Of a stretch of 64,000 bases of DNA, positions 28,951-38,173 are shown piece by piece. Origin of the DNA: Vibrio sp. JPW-9-11-11 (lineage in GTDB: Bacteria > Pseudomonadota > Gammaproteobacteria > Enterobacterales > Vibrionaceae); the NCBI RefSeq assembly GCF_013369335.1, contig NZ_SZQJ01000005.1:186001-250000 (forward strand), given 5' to 3'. The notes beneath the pieces are model-generated. The model saw only the letters and a list, made by a program, of their open reading frames with translations. It was not told where the DNA came from and did no database searches. How positions within the stretch are numbered: the first letter of the stretch is position 1; every line of letters begins with the position of its first letter. The position numbers were made by a program, and so were the translations under genes.

Positions 28951-30747
28951 CTATAGGTGTGATTGCACACTGCCATATAAGGTTTGATATAAGCCTTGTT
29001 GTTCAACCAACTCTCCATGCGTGCCCGTCTGAGTAACTTGACCATCTTCCAACACATAAATCAGGTCAGCTTGCTTAACCGCTGACAATCTGTGGGCCAC
29101 AATTAAGGTGGTGCGGCCGTGCAGGAAGTCTGTCAGCGCTTTATGCAGTGCGGCTTCTGTTGCGGTATCAAGGGCTGAAGTGGCTTCATCTAAAATCACA
29201 AACTTGGGATTACTCAGAATCATCCTTGCTATCGCCAAGCGTTGCCGTTGTCCGCCAGACAAACGAATACCGCTGCGGCCAATCTGTGTATCGAGCCCAT
29301 CACTCAGTTGTTTAATCACATCTTGCATTTGGGCGATCTCTAACGCGCGCCAAAGCTGCAAGTCGTCGTAATCAGAACCTAATGTCAGATTATGCCTCAA
29401 AGTGTCATTAAAGAGTATAGGCTGTTGTAATACCACAGCAATTTGCTCTCTAATTGTCGCAAAACTGATATCCTCACAGCGTTCACCATTGAAGCGTATC
29501 GAGCCCGAATCTGCTTGATAGACGCCAATGAGCAGTTGAATCAGAGTAGATTTGCCACCGCCACTGGCACCGACTAAGGCCACTTTCTTACCCGCAGGAA
29601 TGGTTAAACTCAAGTCACGCAGCACATGTGCTTCGGTGTTGTAAGAGAAATTCACTTTCTCAATTTCAACTTCGACTTCACGGTCTTGAGTAAATGGGTT
29701 TACTTTGCTCACCGGGCGAGCTTCTTCTTCTAAGTCGAGAAGGGCGTTAATGCGTTTTAATGCGGCCTTAGCACTATACCAAGAAAATTGGATACCAAGT
29801 AGTTCCTGAACCGGTGACAGCATGAACCAAAGATAACCAAATACCGCAAAAATTTGTCCAATAGTGAGGTCACTAAACAAGACCATCAACATGGCGACAG
29901 CGCGAAACAGTTCAAAACCTAATAGAAAGAGTAAGAAGGAAACACGTCCCGCCGCTTCGGATTGCCAAGCGTATTTATCAGCGTCGATACGAATTTGATT
30001 TGCTTGATGTTTTAGCTCATTAAGGAACTCGCGCTCTCGATTAGCCGCGCGCAGTTGATAGATGCCATCAAGCGTTTCCACCAACCGGTTTTGGAAGCGC
30101 TCAAAAGATTGGTTTTCCTTCTTCTTTAAATGCTTTACTTTGCTGCCGAGTTTGCGTGAAAAGTAAATGACGACCGGGTTGACCAATAAGATGAAAAGCC
30201 CTAAACGCCAATCCAACCACAGCAACACCGCCGCCGTTCCGAGTACAGTTAACAAGCTGATGAGGAACTTGCTTAAGGTAGAACCGATGAACTGGTCGAT
30301 GGTTTCGATATCGGTGATCAAGTGTGCGTTGACGCCGCCACTGCCACGCGTCTCATATTGGCGAATACTAATGCGTCCTAGTTTATCAATCATTTTGCTG
30401 CGCATTTTGTAGGTAATCGTCTTCGACACGAGAGTGAATTGTCGGCTTTGCAATATGTTCAGTGCTTGGCTTACACTGCGCATGATAATCACCAACATTA
30501 ATGTCAAAAAGATATAGCCAGTTGGCGTTTGCATTGAAACAGGCAAGAGGCGGTTCATCGCATCCAACCCTTGTCCCGGTTGATTGAGAAGAACTTCGTC
30601 AACCATCAAAGGCATAAGCAAGGGAATAGGCACACTAATCAGAGTGGCCAGTAACGCAATTAGATTGGCAAAGATAAGCTTAGATTTGTGCTTTTTTGCT
30701 TGAGTTATCAACCAAGAACGGCTAATAGTGTTGGGATTGTCGGTCAT
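28951..30747 (-). CDS. ABC transporter, fused membrane and ATPase domains (exporter type)
   Basis: A 598-residue type IV (MsbA-like) half-transporter. Six helices lie in residues about 25-310, and the NBD in about 345-580. Walker A is GASGGGKST, the signature LSGGQRQRLAIARMIL, Walker B FVILDEATSALD, and the H-loop IVAHRLSAV. It should act as a homodimer exporting a lipid, peptide or drug; the substrate is unknown. Gene order exporter-letA-letB on one strand suggests an envelope-lipid role, but a Fur-like sequence just before its start would fit a siderophore or metal link. Both are inference. Confidence 0.9.
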   Translation of the reverse strand: MTDNPNTISRSWLITQAKKHKSKLIFANLIALLATLISVPIPLLMPLMVDEVLLNQPGQGLDAMNRLLPVSMQTPTGYIFLTLMLVIIMRSVSQALNILQSRQFTLVSKTITYKMRSKMIDKLGRISIRQYETRGSGGVNAHLITDIETIDQFIGSTLSKFLISLLTVLGTAAVLLWLDWRLGLFILLVNPVVIYFSRKLGSKVKHLKKKENQSFERFQNRLVETLDGIYQLRAANREREFLNELKHQANQIRIDADKYAWQSEAAGRVSFLLFLLGFELFRAVAMLMVLFSDLTIGQIFAVFGYLWFMLSPVQELLGIQFSWYSAKAALKRINALLDLEEEARPVSKVNPFTQDREVEVEIEKVNFSYNTEAHVLRDLSLTIPAGKKVALVGASGGGKSTLIQLLIGVYQADSGSIRFNGERCEDISFATIREQIAVVLQQPILFNDTLRHNLTLGSDYDDLQLWRALEIAQMQDVIKQLSDGLDTQIGRSGIRLSGGQRQRLAIARMILSNPKFVILDEATSALDTATEAALHKALTDFLHGRTTLIVAHRLSAVKQADLIYVLEDGQVTQTGTHGELVEQQGLYQTLYGSVQSHL

Positions 30748-30750
30748 TAT

Positions 30751-30769
30751 AATGAGAATGCTTACTATT
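30751..30769 (-). promoter_or_regulatory. Possible Fur box before the ABC exporter
   Basis: AATGAGAATGCTTACTATT matches the Vibrio Fur pattern AATGAnAATnATTnTCATT at 13 of 16 defined positions. It ends 4 bp upstream of the exporter start. The right half is degenerate, so this is a weak call. Confidence 0.3.
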
Positions 30770-30833
30770 TATTGTTTGTGCGCATTGTACGTAGATTCAT
30801 AATAGAAGTCTCCAGTTTTCAAATGGAAGTAGT

Positions 30834-31307
30834 ATGAAAATAGAACATTACCATCGCTTAACCAAACAAGTCGTGGCATTAATTGAATCAGAGCCTGATC
30901 TGATTGCTAACCTTTCCAATATCAGCTCTTTATTGAATATGGAGCTAGAGGCGCTCAATTGGGTTGGTTTCTACTTGATGAAAGGTGAAGAGTTAGTGCT
31001 GGGGCCATTTCAAGGCAAACCTGCGTGTGTCCGAATCCCGGTCGGACGAGGTGTTTGCGGTACGGCTGTATCGACAAACAGTGTTCAGCGTGTGCACGAT
31101 GTTCATCAATTTGAAGGTCACATCGCGTGTGATGCTGAAAGTAACTCGGAGCTGGTGATTCCGTTCTCTATTGATGGAAAAGTTGCCGGTGTACTCGACA
31201 TTGATAGTCCTAAGGTTGGACGATTTAGTGAAATCGATGAGCAAGGGCTAACATTTTTGATGGGTGAAGTAGAAAAGCTGCTTAATTCACACGCTATCAA
31301 GGCATAA
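30834..31307 (+). CDS. msrC: Free methionine-(R)-sulfoxide reductase (GAF domain)
   Basis: A 157-residue YebR-type GAF protein. LNWVGFYLMKGEELVLGPFQGKPACVRIPVGRGVCGTAV contains two of the redox cysteines, and GHIACDAESNSELVIP the third. It reduces free Met-R-sulfoxide. E. coli has the same yebR-proQ-prc order. Divergent from the ABC exporter. Confidence 0.93.
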   Translation: MKIEHYHRLTKQVVALIESEPDLIANLSNISSLLNMELEALNWVGFYLMKGEELVLGPFQGKPACVRIPVGRGVCGTAVSTNSVQRVHDVHQFEGHIACDAESNSELVIPFSIDGKVAGVLDIDSPKVGRFSEIDEQGLTFLMGEVEKLLNSHAIKA

Positions 31308-31406
31308 ATTGATTATTGAGTGTGGTTTTTCGCTTGCAGGTCACTATAATACCTCAAATATTTATACTTAATGCTCGCGGACAAGCCGCAACAACCAGGA
31401 ATCCTC

Positions 31407-32036
31407 ATGGAAAACACTGAAAAGTTAAAAAACAGCAAAGAAGTGATTGCATACATTGCTGAATGTTTCCCTAAGTGCTTTACTTTAGAAGGTGAAGCAA
31501 AACCACTTAAAATTGGTATTTTTCAAGATCTTGCGGAACGTCTAGCTGACGATCCAAAAGTGAGCAAGACTCAACTTCGTGCAGCGTTAAGACAGTACAC
31601 TTCATCATGGCGCTACCTACACGGTGTTAAGCCTGGTGCGGTGCGTGTCGATTTGGATGGCAACCCAGCGGGTGAGCTTGACGAAGAACACGTAGAACAC
31701 GCAAAAACAGCACTTGCGGAAAGCAAAGCCAAAGTTCAAGCACGTCGTAAAGAGCAAGCTCAAAAAGCACGTGAAGAAGGTAAAGCGAAAGCTAAACCAG
31801 CGGCGAAGAAGCCTCAGGGTCGTCGTCCGCAACAGAACAAAGTACAAAAAGCCAGTAAGCCAGTAGAGACGCGCGCTCTGAATGCCGACGAAGTTAAAGT
31901 AGGTAATCAAGTTAACGTTAATATGGGCAAAGGAAACATGGCTGCGACTATCGTTGAAATCAATAAGGAAGATGTGCGTGTTCAACTGTCTAACGGCCTG
32001 CAAATGGTTGTGAAAGCGGAGCACCTACGCGCATAA
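31407..32036 (+). CDS. proQ: RNA chaperone ProQ
   Basis: A 209-residue protein. N-terminal FinO/ProQ RNA-binding domain ([16 protein letters not shown] to [23 protein letters not shown]), a Lys/Ala/Gln-rich linker at about 105-155, and a C-terminal Tudor-like domain ([21 protein letters not shown]). It binds structured 3' ends of sRNAs and mRNAs. ATG 31407, with AGGAA upstream, matches the E. coli start; the open frame from 31371 is not used. prc follows after 17 bp. Confidence 0.95.
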   Translation: MENTEKLKNSKEVIAYIAECFPKCFTLEGEAKPLKIGIFQDLAERLADDPKVSKTQLRAALRQYTSSWRYLHGVKPGAVRVDLDGNPAGELDEEHVEHAKTALAESKAKVQARRKEQAQKAREEGKAKAKPAAKKPQGRRPQQNKVQKASKPVETRALNADEVKVGNQVNVNMGKGNMAATIVEINKEDVRVQLSNGLQMVVKAEHLRA

Positions 32037-32053
32037 AGGAGATACTCCTACGC

Positions 32054-34051
32054 ATGAAATGCCGTTCAAAATTGTCGCTGATTGCTGCTAGCCTCTGGCT
32101 AGCAGCATCTACTGCAAATGCATTAGAAGCAAAAATCAGCCTAGAAGACTTACCTGTCCTCGCTCCCGAAGCTCAGCATGAGACCGCAAGCAAACGTGTC
32201 ACATCGCGCTTTACTCGTTCCCACTACAAGCACTTCTCATTAAACGACCAATTCTCTCAAGCAATTTTCGAACGCTACGTCGAAATGCTTGATTACAACA
32301 AAAACATTTTCACCCAAGCCGACATTGACTCTTTTGCCAAATGGTCGAGTTCAATCGATGAAGGCTTAAAAGAGGGCGATAATCAGGTTGCGTTTGATGT
32401 CTACAACTTGTCGATGAAACGTCGCTACGAGCGCTTTGAATATGCACTGCGCTTACTCGATAAAGAGATGACGTTTGATGATGATGAGTTTATTGAGCTT
32501 GATCGCAGTGACGCAGCTTGGCCGAAAAATACCGCCGAGTTAGACGAATTGTGGCGCAAACGCGTTAAGTATGATGCGTTAAATCTTAAGTTAACCGGCA
32601 AAGAGTGGGACGAGATCAAAGAAGTGCTCGGCAAGCGCTATAACAATGCGCTCAAACGCATCAGTCAGACTCACAGTGAAGACGCATTTCAGCTCTACAT
32701 GAATGCTTTTGCGCGTGAAGTCGACCCGCATACCAGTTATCTCTCTCCACGCAGCGCTGACCAGTTTCAAACTGAAATGAACCTTTCGCTAGAAGGGATC
32801 GGCGCCGTGCTACAAATGACCGAAGATTATACGGTGATTCGTTCATTGGTCGCGGGTGGTCCGGCTTCTAAGAGTAAGCAACTGTCCGAAGGCGACCGCA
32901 TCATTGGCGTGGGTCAAGACGGTGAAGAGATCGTCGACGTGATTGGTTGGCGACTAGATGATGTCGTACAACTGATTAAAGGGCCGAAGGGCACCAAAGT
33001 GTTCTTACAGGTGTTGCCGGAAGGTCAAGGCGCTAAGGCTGAAGTTATCACTATTGTACGTGATAAAATCCGCCTTGAAGACCGCGCCGTAAAGTCCGAA
33101 GTAGTTGAGAAAGCAGGTAAAAAAATTGGTGTGCTGGAAGTCCCTAGCTTCTATGTTGGGCTGGCAAAAGACACCGATAAACTCATCGCAGAGCTTAAGC
33201 AGCAAGGTGTGGATGGCATCATTGTTGATCTTCGCAATAATGGCGGTGGCGCATTGACTGAGGCTACCGCGTTATCGGGTTTATTTATTACCAGCGGGCC
33301 AGTGGTTCAAGTACGCGACAGTTATGGCCGTGTCAATGTGAACAGCGATACTGATGGAGAAATCAGCTACGACGGACCGATGACGGTGTTGGTCAATCGT
33401 TACAGCGCATCGGCTTCTGAAATTTTTGCCGCTGCGATGCAAGATTATGGTCGAGCTCTTATTGTTGGTGAAAATTCGTTTGGTAAGGGGACAGTGCAAC
33501 AGCACCGTTCATTAAACCATATCTACGACTTGTTCGATAAAGAACTCGGCTATGTGCAATACACGATACAGAAGTTTTATCGTATCGATGGTGGCAGCAC
33601 TCAAAATCGCGGTGTTGCGCCTGACATTGCCTTCCCAACCGCAGTGGAACCCAGTGAAACCGGGGAAAGTGTTGAAGAGAATGCATTGCCGTGGGACAGC
33701 ATTGAACCGGCAAAATACCAGGTGTTACAACGTAACCCAGAGCGGGTCGCACACTTGACCGCGCTTCACCAAAATCGGATTGCTGATGATCTTGAATTTG
33801 GCTTTATCGCCGAAGACATTGCCAAGTACCGCGCTGAAAAGGACGACAACACCTTGTCGTTGAATGAAGCAACGCGCAAGATGGAAAGTGAAAAGGCCGA
33901 TAAACAGCGTCTAGCACGAATTAATGAGCGACGAAAGGCGATGGGTGAAGAGCCGTTCAAGTCACTTGACGATGTACCCAAAGATTATCAAGCCCCCGAT
34001 GCTTATTTAGACGAATCGGTTGCCATCATGGTAGATATGTTGAAATCTTAG
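32054..34051 (+). CDS. prc: Tail-specific periplasmic protease Prc (Tsp)
   Basis: A 665-residue S41 peptidase. Signal peptide ends near STANA-LEAK. N-terminal helical domain, PDZ domain at about 240-320 (GIGAVLQMTEDYTVIRSLVAGGPA), and protease core. Catalytic Ser lies in NRYSASASEIFAAAMQDYG and Lys in GENSFGKGTVQ. C-terminal DUF3340 region. It degrades periplasmic proteins from hydrophobic C-termini and in E. coli processes FtsI and MepS. Directly downstream of proQ as in E. coli. Confidence 0.95.
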   Translation: MKCRSKLSLIAASLWLAASTANALEAKISLEDLPVLAPEAQHETASKRVTSRFTRSHYKHFSLNDQFSQAIFERYVEMLDYNKNIFTQADIDSFAKWSSSIDEGLKEGDNQVAFDVYNLSMKRRYERFEYALRLLDKEMTFDDDEFIELDRSDAAWPKNTAELDELWRKRVKYDALNLKLTGKEWDEIKEVLGKRYNNALKRISQTHSEDAFQLYMNAFAREVDPHTSYLSPRSADQFQTEMNLSLEGIGAVLQMTEDYTVIRSLVAGGPASKSKQLSEGDRIIGVGQDGEEIVDVIGWRLDDVVQLIKGPKGTKVFLQVLPEGQGAKAEVITIVRDKIRLEDRAVKSEVVEKAGKKIGVLEVPSFYVGLAKDTDKLIAELKQQGVDGIIVDLRNNGGGALTEATALSGLFITSGPVVQVRDSYGRVNVNSDTDGEISYDGPMTVLVNRYSASASEIFAAAMQDYGRALIVGENSFGKGTVQQHRSLNHIYDLFDKELGYVQYTIQKFYRIDGGSTQNRGVAPDIAFPTAVEPSETGESVEENALPWDSIEPAKYQVLQRNPERVAHLTALHQNRIADDLEFGFIAEDIAKYRAEKDDNTLSLNEATRKMESEKADKQRLARINERRKAMGEEPFKSLDDVPKDYQAPDAYLDESVAIMVDMLKS

Positions 34052-34068
34052 TTATATCAATAGTTAAA

Positions 34069-34098
34069 AGAGCGAGCCTTAGTGGCTCGCTTTTTTTG
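34069..34098 (+). terminator. Terminator of proQ-prc
   Basis: Stem AGCGAGCC (34071-34078), 5-base loop, GGCTCGCT (34084-34091), then seven T. Confidence 0.92.
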
Positions 34099-34111
34099 TG
34101 GGAATAATTAA

Positions 34112-34127
34112 TGTGATTTAGATCAAT
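34112..34127 (+). promoter_or_regulatory. CRP-like operator
   Basis: TGTGATTTAGATCAAT, with the left half-site complete and TGTGAT..ATCA symmetry, about 60 bp before the start of the exported protein at 34186. A plausible class I/II activator position but unverified. Confidence 0.4.
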
Positions 34128-34185
34128 TTTTTCGCGTTTTATCAGTCGTGTGCCTAAGCTTAAAGAAAAGAGTAAGGAGCGCGCT

Positions 34186-34848
34186 ATGAAACTGATGGCC
34201 ATGTTATCACTCTTGCTAAGTTTCTCTGTGTTCGCTGATTCGGCAAGAGACAATAGCGATTTAACTCAATTTGACCAGCCTTTCTTGTTAGGGGATTGGT
34301 ACTTAGTCAATCCTAATCCAGAGCAATCGGAAGAAAACTTCCTCGCGATCAAGCTGTCGCTCGACTCAAACTACAGTTTTAAGATCGACATCCAAAAAAG
34401 AGATTACTCCGTTGACCACTGGGAGGGGCTCTATACCGCAAATGAAGATACTATCATCCTCGGCCTCAACAGTGATGAACCTCAAGTCTACCAATATTCT
34501 GCTAACCACAATCTACTTAACCTCAATGGTGTTACCTTCACCAAAGCTTTGTCGAATGCTCTCGCAGGTATGTGGTCGAGTGCGCAACTCGGCGGGGACG
34601 ACGTCGCCTCTAGCGATGTCAACCAACTCGACCTTATCTTGCAACCTGATTTCGTGTTCATGTTTAGAGTGAGCAATGATAATGGCGACGAGGCGATACA
34701 TCGTGGTGTTTATTATACCGAGGGAGAACACTTGGTATTGCTTTACGAAAATGGTGAACACGAGACCAAATATACGCTTAACCGCGACACTTTAACGTTA
34801 GAAATGGAAGAAGGGGCACTCTATGCCGTTCTAAATCGGATTCGATAG
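34186..34848 (+). CDS. Small exported protein, function unknown
   Basis: A 220-residue protein not assigned to a known family. Signal peptide MKLMAMLSLLLSFSVFA, cleavage after ADSA or VFA. The mature part is acidic and beta-rich, with repeated LxGxW phrases (LLGDWYLVNPNP, HWEGLYTANEDT, LAGMWSSAQ, HRGVYYTEGEHLVLLYENGEHETKYTLN) suggesting a small beta-barrel resembling a lipocalin-type domain; this is inference. No lipobox. AAGGAG Shine-Dalgarno fixes ATG 34186. Flanked by terminators, so monocistronic. Confidence 0.8.
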   Translation: MKLMAMLSLLLSFSVFADSARDNSDLTQFDQPFLLGDWYLVNPNPEQSEENFLAIKLSLDSNYSFKIDIQKRDYSVDHWEGLYTANEDTIILGLNSDEPQVYQYSANHNLLNLNGVTFTKALSNALAGMWSSAQLGGDDVASSDVNQLDLILQPDFVFMFRVSNDNGDEAIHRGVYYTEGEHLVLLYENGEHETKYTLNRDTLTLEMEEGALYAVLNRIR

Positions 34849-34920
34849 TCATAAATCGATTAGTGGGCACTTTGCGGATAAATTAGACAAATTGTTTGAG
34901 TTCTTCATCAACAATAGACA

Positions 34921-34960
34921 AAAAACGAGGTATTTCTTAGCCGAACCTCGTTTTTTTTTG
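34921..34960 (+). terminator. Terminator of the exported-protein gene
   Basis: Stem AAAAACGAGGT (34921-34931) and ACCTCGTTTTT (34945-34955) with a 13-base loop and a long T run. Confidence 0.85.
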
Positions 34961-35064
34961 TTTAGGCAGGTAAGCTTACACGCAAATGATTGTCGTTATC
35001 CGACATCACACAGCACGGCGGTTGCCGTGTTTACGTATCTCATATTCGTCAGAAGGATTTAGAC

Positions 35065-37671
35065 ATGGCTCAGACTCCACAAGCCAAATATCGCAAAGAC
35101 TATCAGTCTCCCTCTCATTCCATTACTGATATCGATTTAACTTTCGATCTTTATGACAACGCCACAACAGTCAGTGCGGTTTCACAGGTAAAACAGTTAA
35201 AAGATTCGACCACTCTTAAGCTTGATGGTGAAGCATTAACGTTAAAAAGTATTCACGTTAATGGTCAGCCATGGAGTGAATATGAACAAGTTGAAGGCGG
35301 TTTAGAGATTTATCATCTACCCGCTGAGTTTGAGCTCAGTATAGAAACATTGATTGACCCAGAAGCAAACACAGCGCTTGAGGGATTGTACAAGTCGGGT
35401 GGTGCATTCTGTACTCAGTGTGAAGCTGAAGGTTTCCGCCGCATTACTTATTATCTCGACCGTCCAGATGTGCTTGCCAAGTACACCACTAAAGTGATTG
35501 CGGATAAAGCTCAGTATCCTTATTTGTTGAGTAACGGTAACCGTATTGCTCAAGGGGAACTCGACCAAGGTCGTCACTGGGTACAATGGCAAGATCCGCA
35601 TCCGAAACCTGCTTATTTGTTTGCGTTGGTTGCGGGAGATTTCGATGTACTGCGAGATAAATTTGTCACTCGCTCTGGCCGCGATGTTGAGTTAGAGATA
35701 TTTGTTGATAAAGGAAATCTCGACCGAGCACCGCACGCGATGACGTCATTAATTAACTCCATGAAGTGGGATGAAGATCGTTTTGGCTTGGAGTATGACC
35801 TAGATATCTACATGATTGTCGCGGTGGACTTTTTCAATATGGGCGCAATGGAGAATAAAGGTCTTAACATCTTTAACTCTAAGTTTGTTCTCGCCAATGA
35901 AAAAACGGCAACGGATACCGACTACTTGGGTATTGAAGCCGTTATCGGCCATGAGTATTTTCATAACTGGACAGGCAACCGCGTCACTTGTCGTGACTGG
36001 TTCCAGCTAAGTCTTAAAGAAGGCTTGACCGTGTTCCGTGACCAAGAGTTTTCTTCTGATCTTGGCTCTCGTGCGGTGAATCGCATCAATAATGTCCGAA
36101 TCATTCGAGGCCCACAATTTGCCGAAGACGCAAGTCCGATGTCGCATCCTATCCGTCCGGATAAAGTGATTGAGATGAACAACTTTTACACTTTGACAGT
36201 TTACGAAAAAGGCAGCGAAGTGATCCGTATGATGCATACCTTGCTGGGAGAAGAAGGCTTCCAAAAAGGGATGAAGTTGTATTTTGAACGCCACGATGGC
36301 ACGGCGGCAACCTGCGAGGACTTTGTCGCTGCTATGGAAGATGCAACGGGTGTTGACCTTAAGCAGTTCCGTTTGTGGTATAGCCAGTCTGGTACGCCAA
36401 CCGTGAGTGTAACGAGTGAGTATCATTCTGAACAGCAGACGTACTCTCTGACTATCGAACAATCAACCGAGCCGACACAAGATCAGTCAGACAAACTACC
36501 ACTCCACATTCCTTTTGATGTGGAGTTGTATGCGGCCAATGGTGACATTATAGAGTTACGCCGTAACGGTTCGCGGGTCGGTCATGTTTTGGATGTCACC
36601 GAAGCGAAACAGACCTTTGTGTTTGAAGGGGTCACAGAAAAACCTATCCCTTCTTTATTGCGCGAGTTCTCTGCTCCGGTGAAACTTGAATATGACTATA
36701 GTGATGAAGAACTCACATTCTTAATGGTCCACGCGAGAAACGAATTTGCTCGTTGGGATGCAGGACAAATGTTACTGGCGAAATACATTCGCGCGAACGT
36801 TGAAAAAGTGCAGGCCGGTGAGGAAGTGGTATTAACTGAATCCGTCGTTGATGCTTTCCGTGGGGTCTTGCTTTCTGAACAGCTTGAACCTGCGTTCATC
36901 GCAGAGATGTTGTCACTGCCAAGCTTCAATGAAGTGTCGGGTTGGTATAAACAAGTCGATGTGGATGCGGTTGCTCAAGTGTTGAAAGCACTGAAGGTGA
37001 TTTTAGCGACCGAATTGCAAGATGAACTAAGCGCTATTTATCACAGCACTAAACAGTCCGCTTACTCGATTGAACACAAAGCCATTGGCCTTCGCTCATT
37101 GCGCAATACCGCACTTGGCTACCTTGCTTATACCGATCAAGGTAACGAGCTGGTCAAAGTTCAGTACTCTGAGGCTAACAACATGACGGATACCATTGCA
37201 GCAATGGCGGCAGCGAACAGTGCTCAGCTCGAGAGTCGCGAAGCGCTCATGCAAGATTACAGTGATAAGTGGAAACATGATGGCTTAGTGATGGATAAGT
37301 GGTTTGCGCTGCAAGGAACCAACCCTGCCGAGAATGTACTTGATGTCATTAAACAGACCATGGGTCACGAAGCGTTTAGCCTTAAAAACCCTAACCGTAC
37401 GCGTAGTTTGATTGGCTCATTCCTCAACATGAACCCAGTACGTTTTCATGCCAAGAGTGGTGAAGGGTACCAGTTTGCTGGAGAAATCTTACGCGAGCTT
37501 AATAGCCGTAACCCGCAAGTTGCGTCACGCTTGATTGATCCGCTACTTAAATTCCGTAAATACGATTCAACACGTCAGGCGTTGATCAAACAAGAGCTAG
37601 AGTCCTTAAAGTCGATGGATAACCTAGCCAAAGACTTGTTTGAAAAAGTGACCAAGGCGCTTGAGTCTTAA
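35065..37671 (+). CDS. pepN: Aminopeptidase N
   Basis: An 868-residue M1 metallopeptidase, the usual length. The exopeptidase motif GAMEN (in NMGAMENKGLN) and the zinc site HEYFH followed 18 residues on by the KEGLTVFRDQEF Glu are intact. It removes N-terminal residues from cytoplasmic peptides. ATG 35065 with AAGGA upstream aligns with the family (MAQTPQAKYRKDY); the frame extends 75 bp upstream without support. Confidence 0.96.
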   Translation: MAQTPQAKYRKDYQSPSHSITDIDLTFDLYDNATTVSAVSQVKQLKDSTTLKLDGEALTLKSIHVNGQPWSEYEQVEGGLEIYHLPAEFELSIETLIDPEANTALEGLYKSGGAFCTQCEAEGFRRITYYLDRPDVLAKYTTKVIADKAQYPYLLSNGNRIAQGELDQGRHWVQWQDPHPKPAYLFALVAGDFDVLRDKFVTRSGRDVELEIFVDKGNLDRAPHAMTSLINSMKWDEDRFGLEYDLDIYMIVAVDFFNMGAMENKGLNIFNSKFVLANEKTATDTDYLGIEAVIGHEYFHNWTGNRVTCRDWFQLSLKEGLTVFRDQEFSSDLGSRAVNRINNVRIIRGPQFAEDASPMSHPIRPDKVIEMNNFYTLTVYEKGSEVIRMMHTLLGEEGFQKGMKLYFERHDGTAATCEDFVAAMEDATGVDLKQFRLWYSQSGTPTVSVTSEYHSEQQTYSLTIEQSTEPTQDQSDKLPLHIPFDVELYAANGDIIELRRNGSRVGHVLDVTEAKQTFVFEGVTEKPIPSLLREFSAPVKLEYDYSDEELTFLMVHARNEFARWDAGQMLLAKYIRANVEKVQAGEEVVLTESVVDAFRGVLLSEQLEPAFIAEMLSLPSFNEVSGWYKQVDVDAVAQVLKALKVILATELQDELSAIYHSTKQSAYSIEHKAIGLRSLRNTALGYLAYTDQGNELVKVQYSEANNMTDTIAAMAAANSAQLESREALMQDYSDKWKHDGLVMDKWFALQGTNPAENVLDVIKQTMGHEAFSLKNPNRTRSLIGSFLNMNPVRFHAKSGEGYQFAGEILRELNSRNPQVASRLIDPLLKFRKYDSTRQALIKQELESLKSMDNLAKDLFEKVTKALES

Positions 37672-37683
37672 TTCGTTGGTATC

Positions 37684-37716
37684 AAACAGTAGCACGTGAT
37701 AGTGCTACTGTTTATT
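37684..37716 (+). terminator. Terminator-like hairpin after pepN
   Basis: 12-bp stem AAACAGTAGCAC / GTGCTACTGTTT with a 6-base loop, followed by TTTAT-type sequence. Confidence 0.75.
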
Positions 37717-37766
37717 TATACAGTTATTTTGTTAGGTGGGCAATATCGCGACTTTTTCCATCAGTT

Positions 37767-37985
37767 ATGAATCAGTATTACTTTACACTCAATATCTCTT
37801 ATCAAACTTTTCTGTCTCACTACAATGGGGCGGCAAGTAACATTTTAGTCATAACAGACAAAGGGTTACGCCTACAATTGCCTGCATCTCGTTTCAGACC
37901 TTTTGTTAGTCAAATTGGCTTAAAAGGGCGCTTCAGATTAACAACTGACCAAAAAAATAAGTTTATTAAGTTAGAACTTCTGTGA
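37767..37985 (+). CDS. DUF2835 family protein
   Basis: A 72-residue protein of the small DUF2835 family common in gammaproteobacteria. NISYQTFLSHYNGAASNILVITDKGLRLQLPASRFRPFVS is the conserved core; the end GRFRLTTDQKNKFIKLELL is typical. It probably forms one compact beta domain. No function is known. It sits between pepN and gdhB as in other vibrios (from memory). Confidence 0.8.
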   Translation: MNQYYFTLNISYQTFLSHYNGAASNILVITDKGLRLQLPASRFRPFVSQIGLKGRFRLTTDQKNKFIKLELL

Positions 37986-38173
37986 GCAACTGATTTTATA
38001 GAAGTTTAAATAGAACCTTAGTCACATTCTCAAACATTTCACCTCTTACCACTCCTAAAAGAATTAACTATTTATCAATAAAGCTTTTACAATAAAGCGG
38101 CATTACCCGTGTTAAGCACTATGCTTACAACATCCCTCAAAAATACATACAATTCTAATTGTGGAGTGTGATT

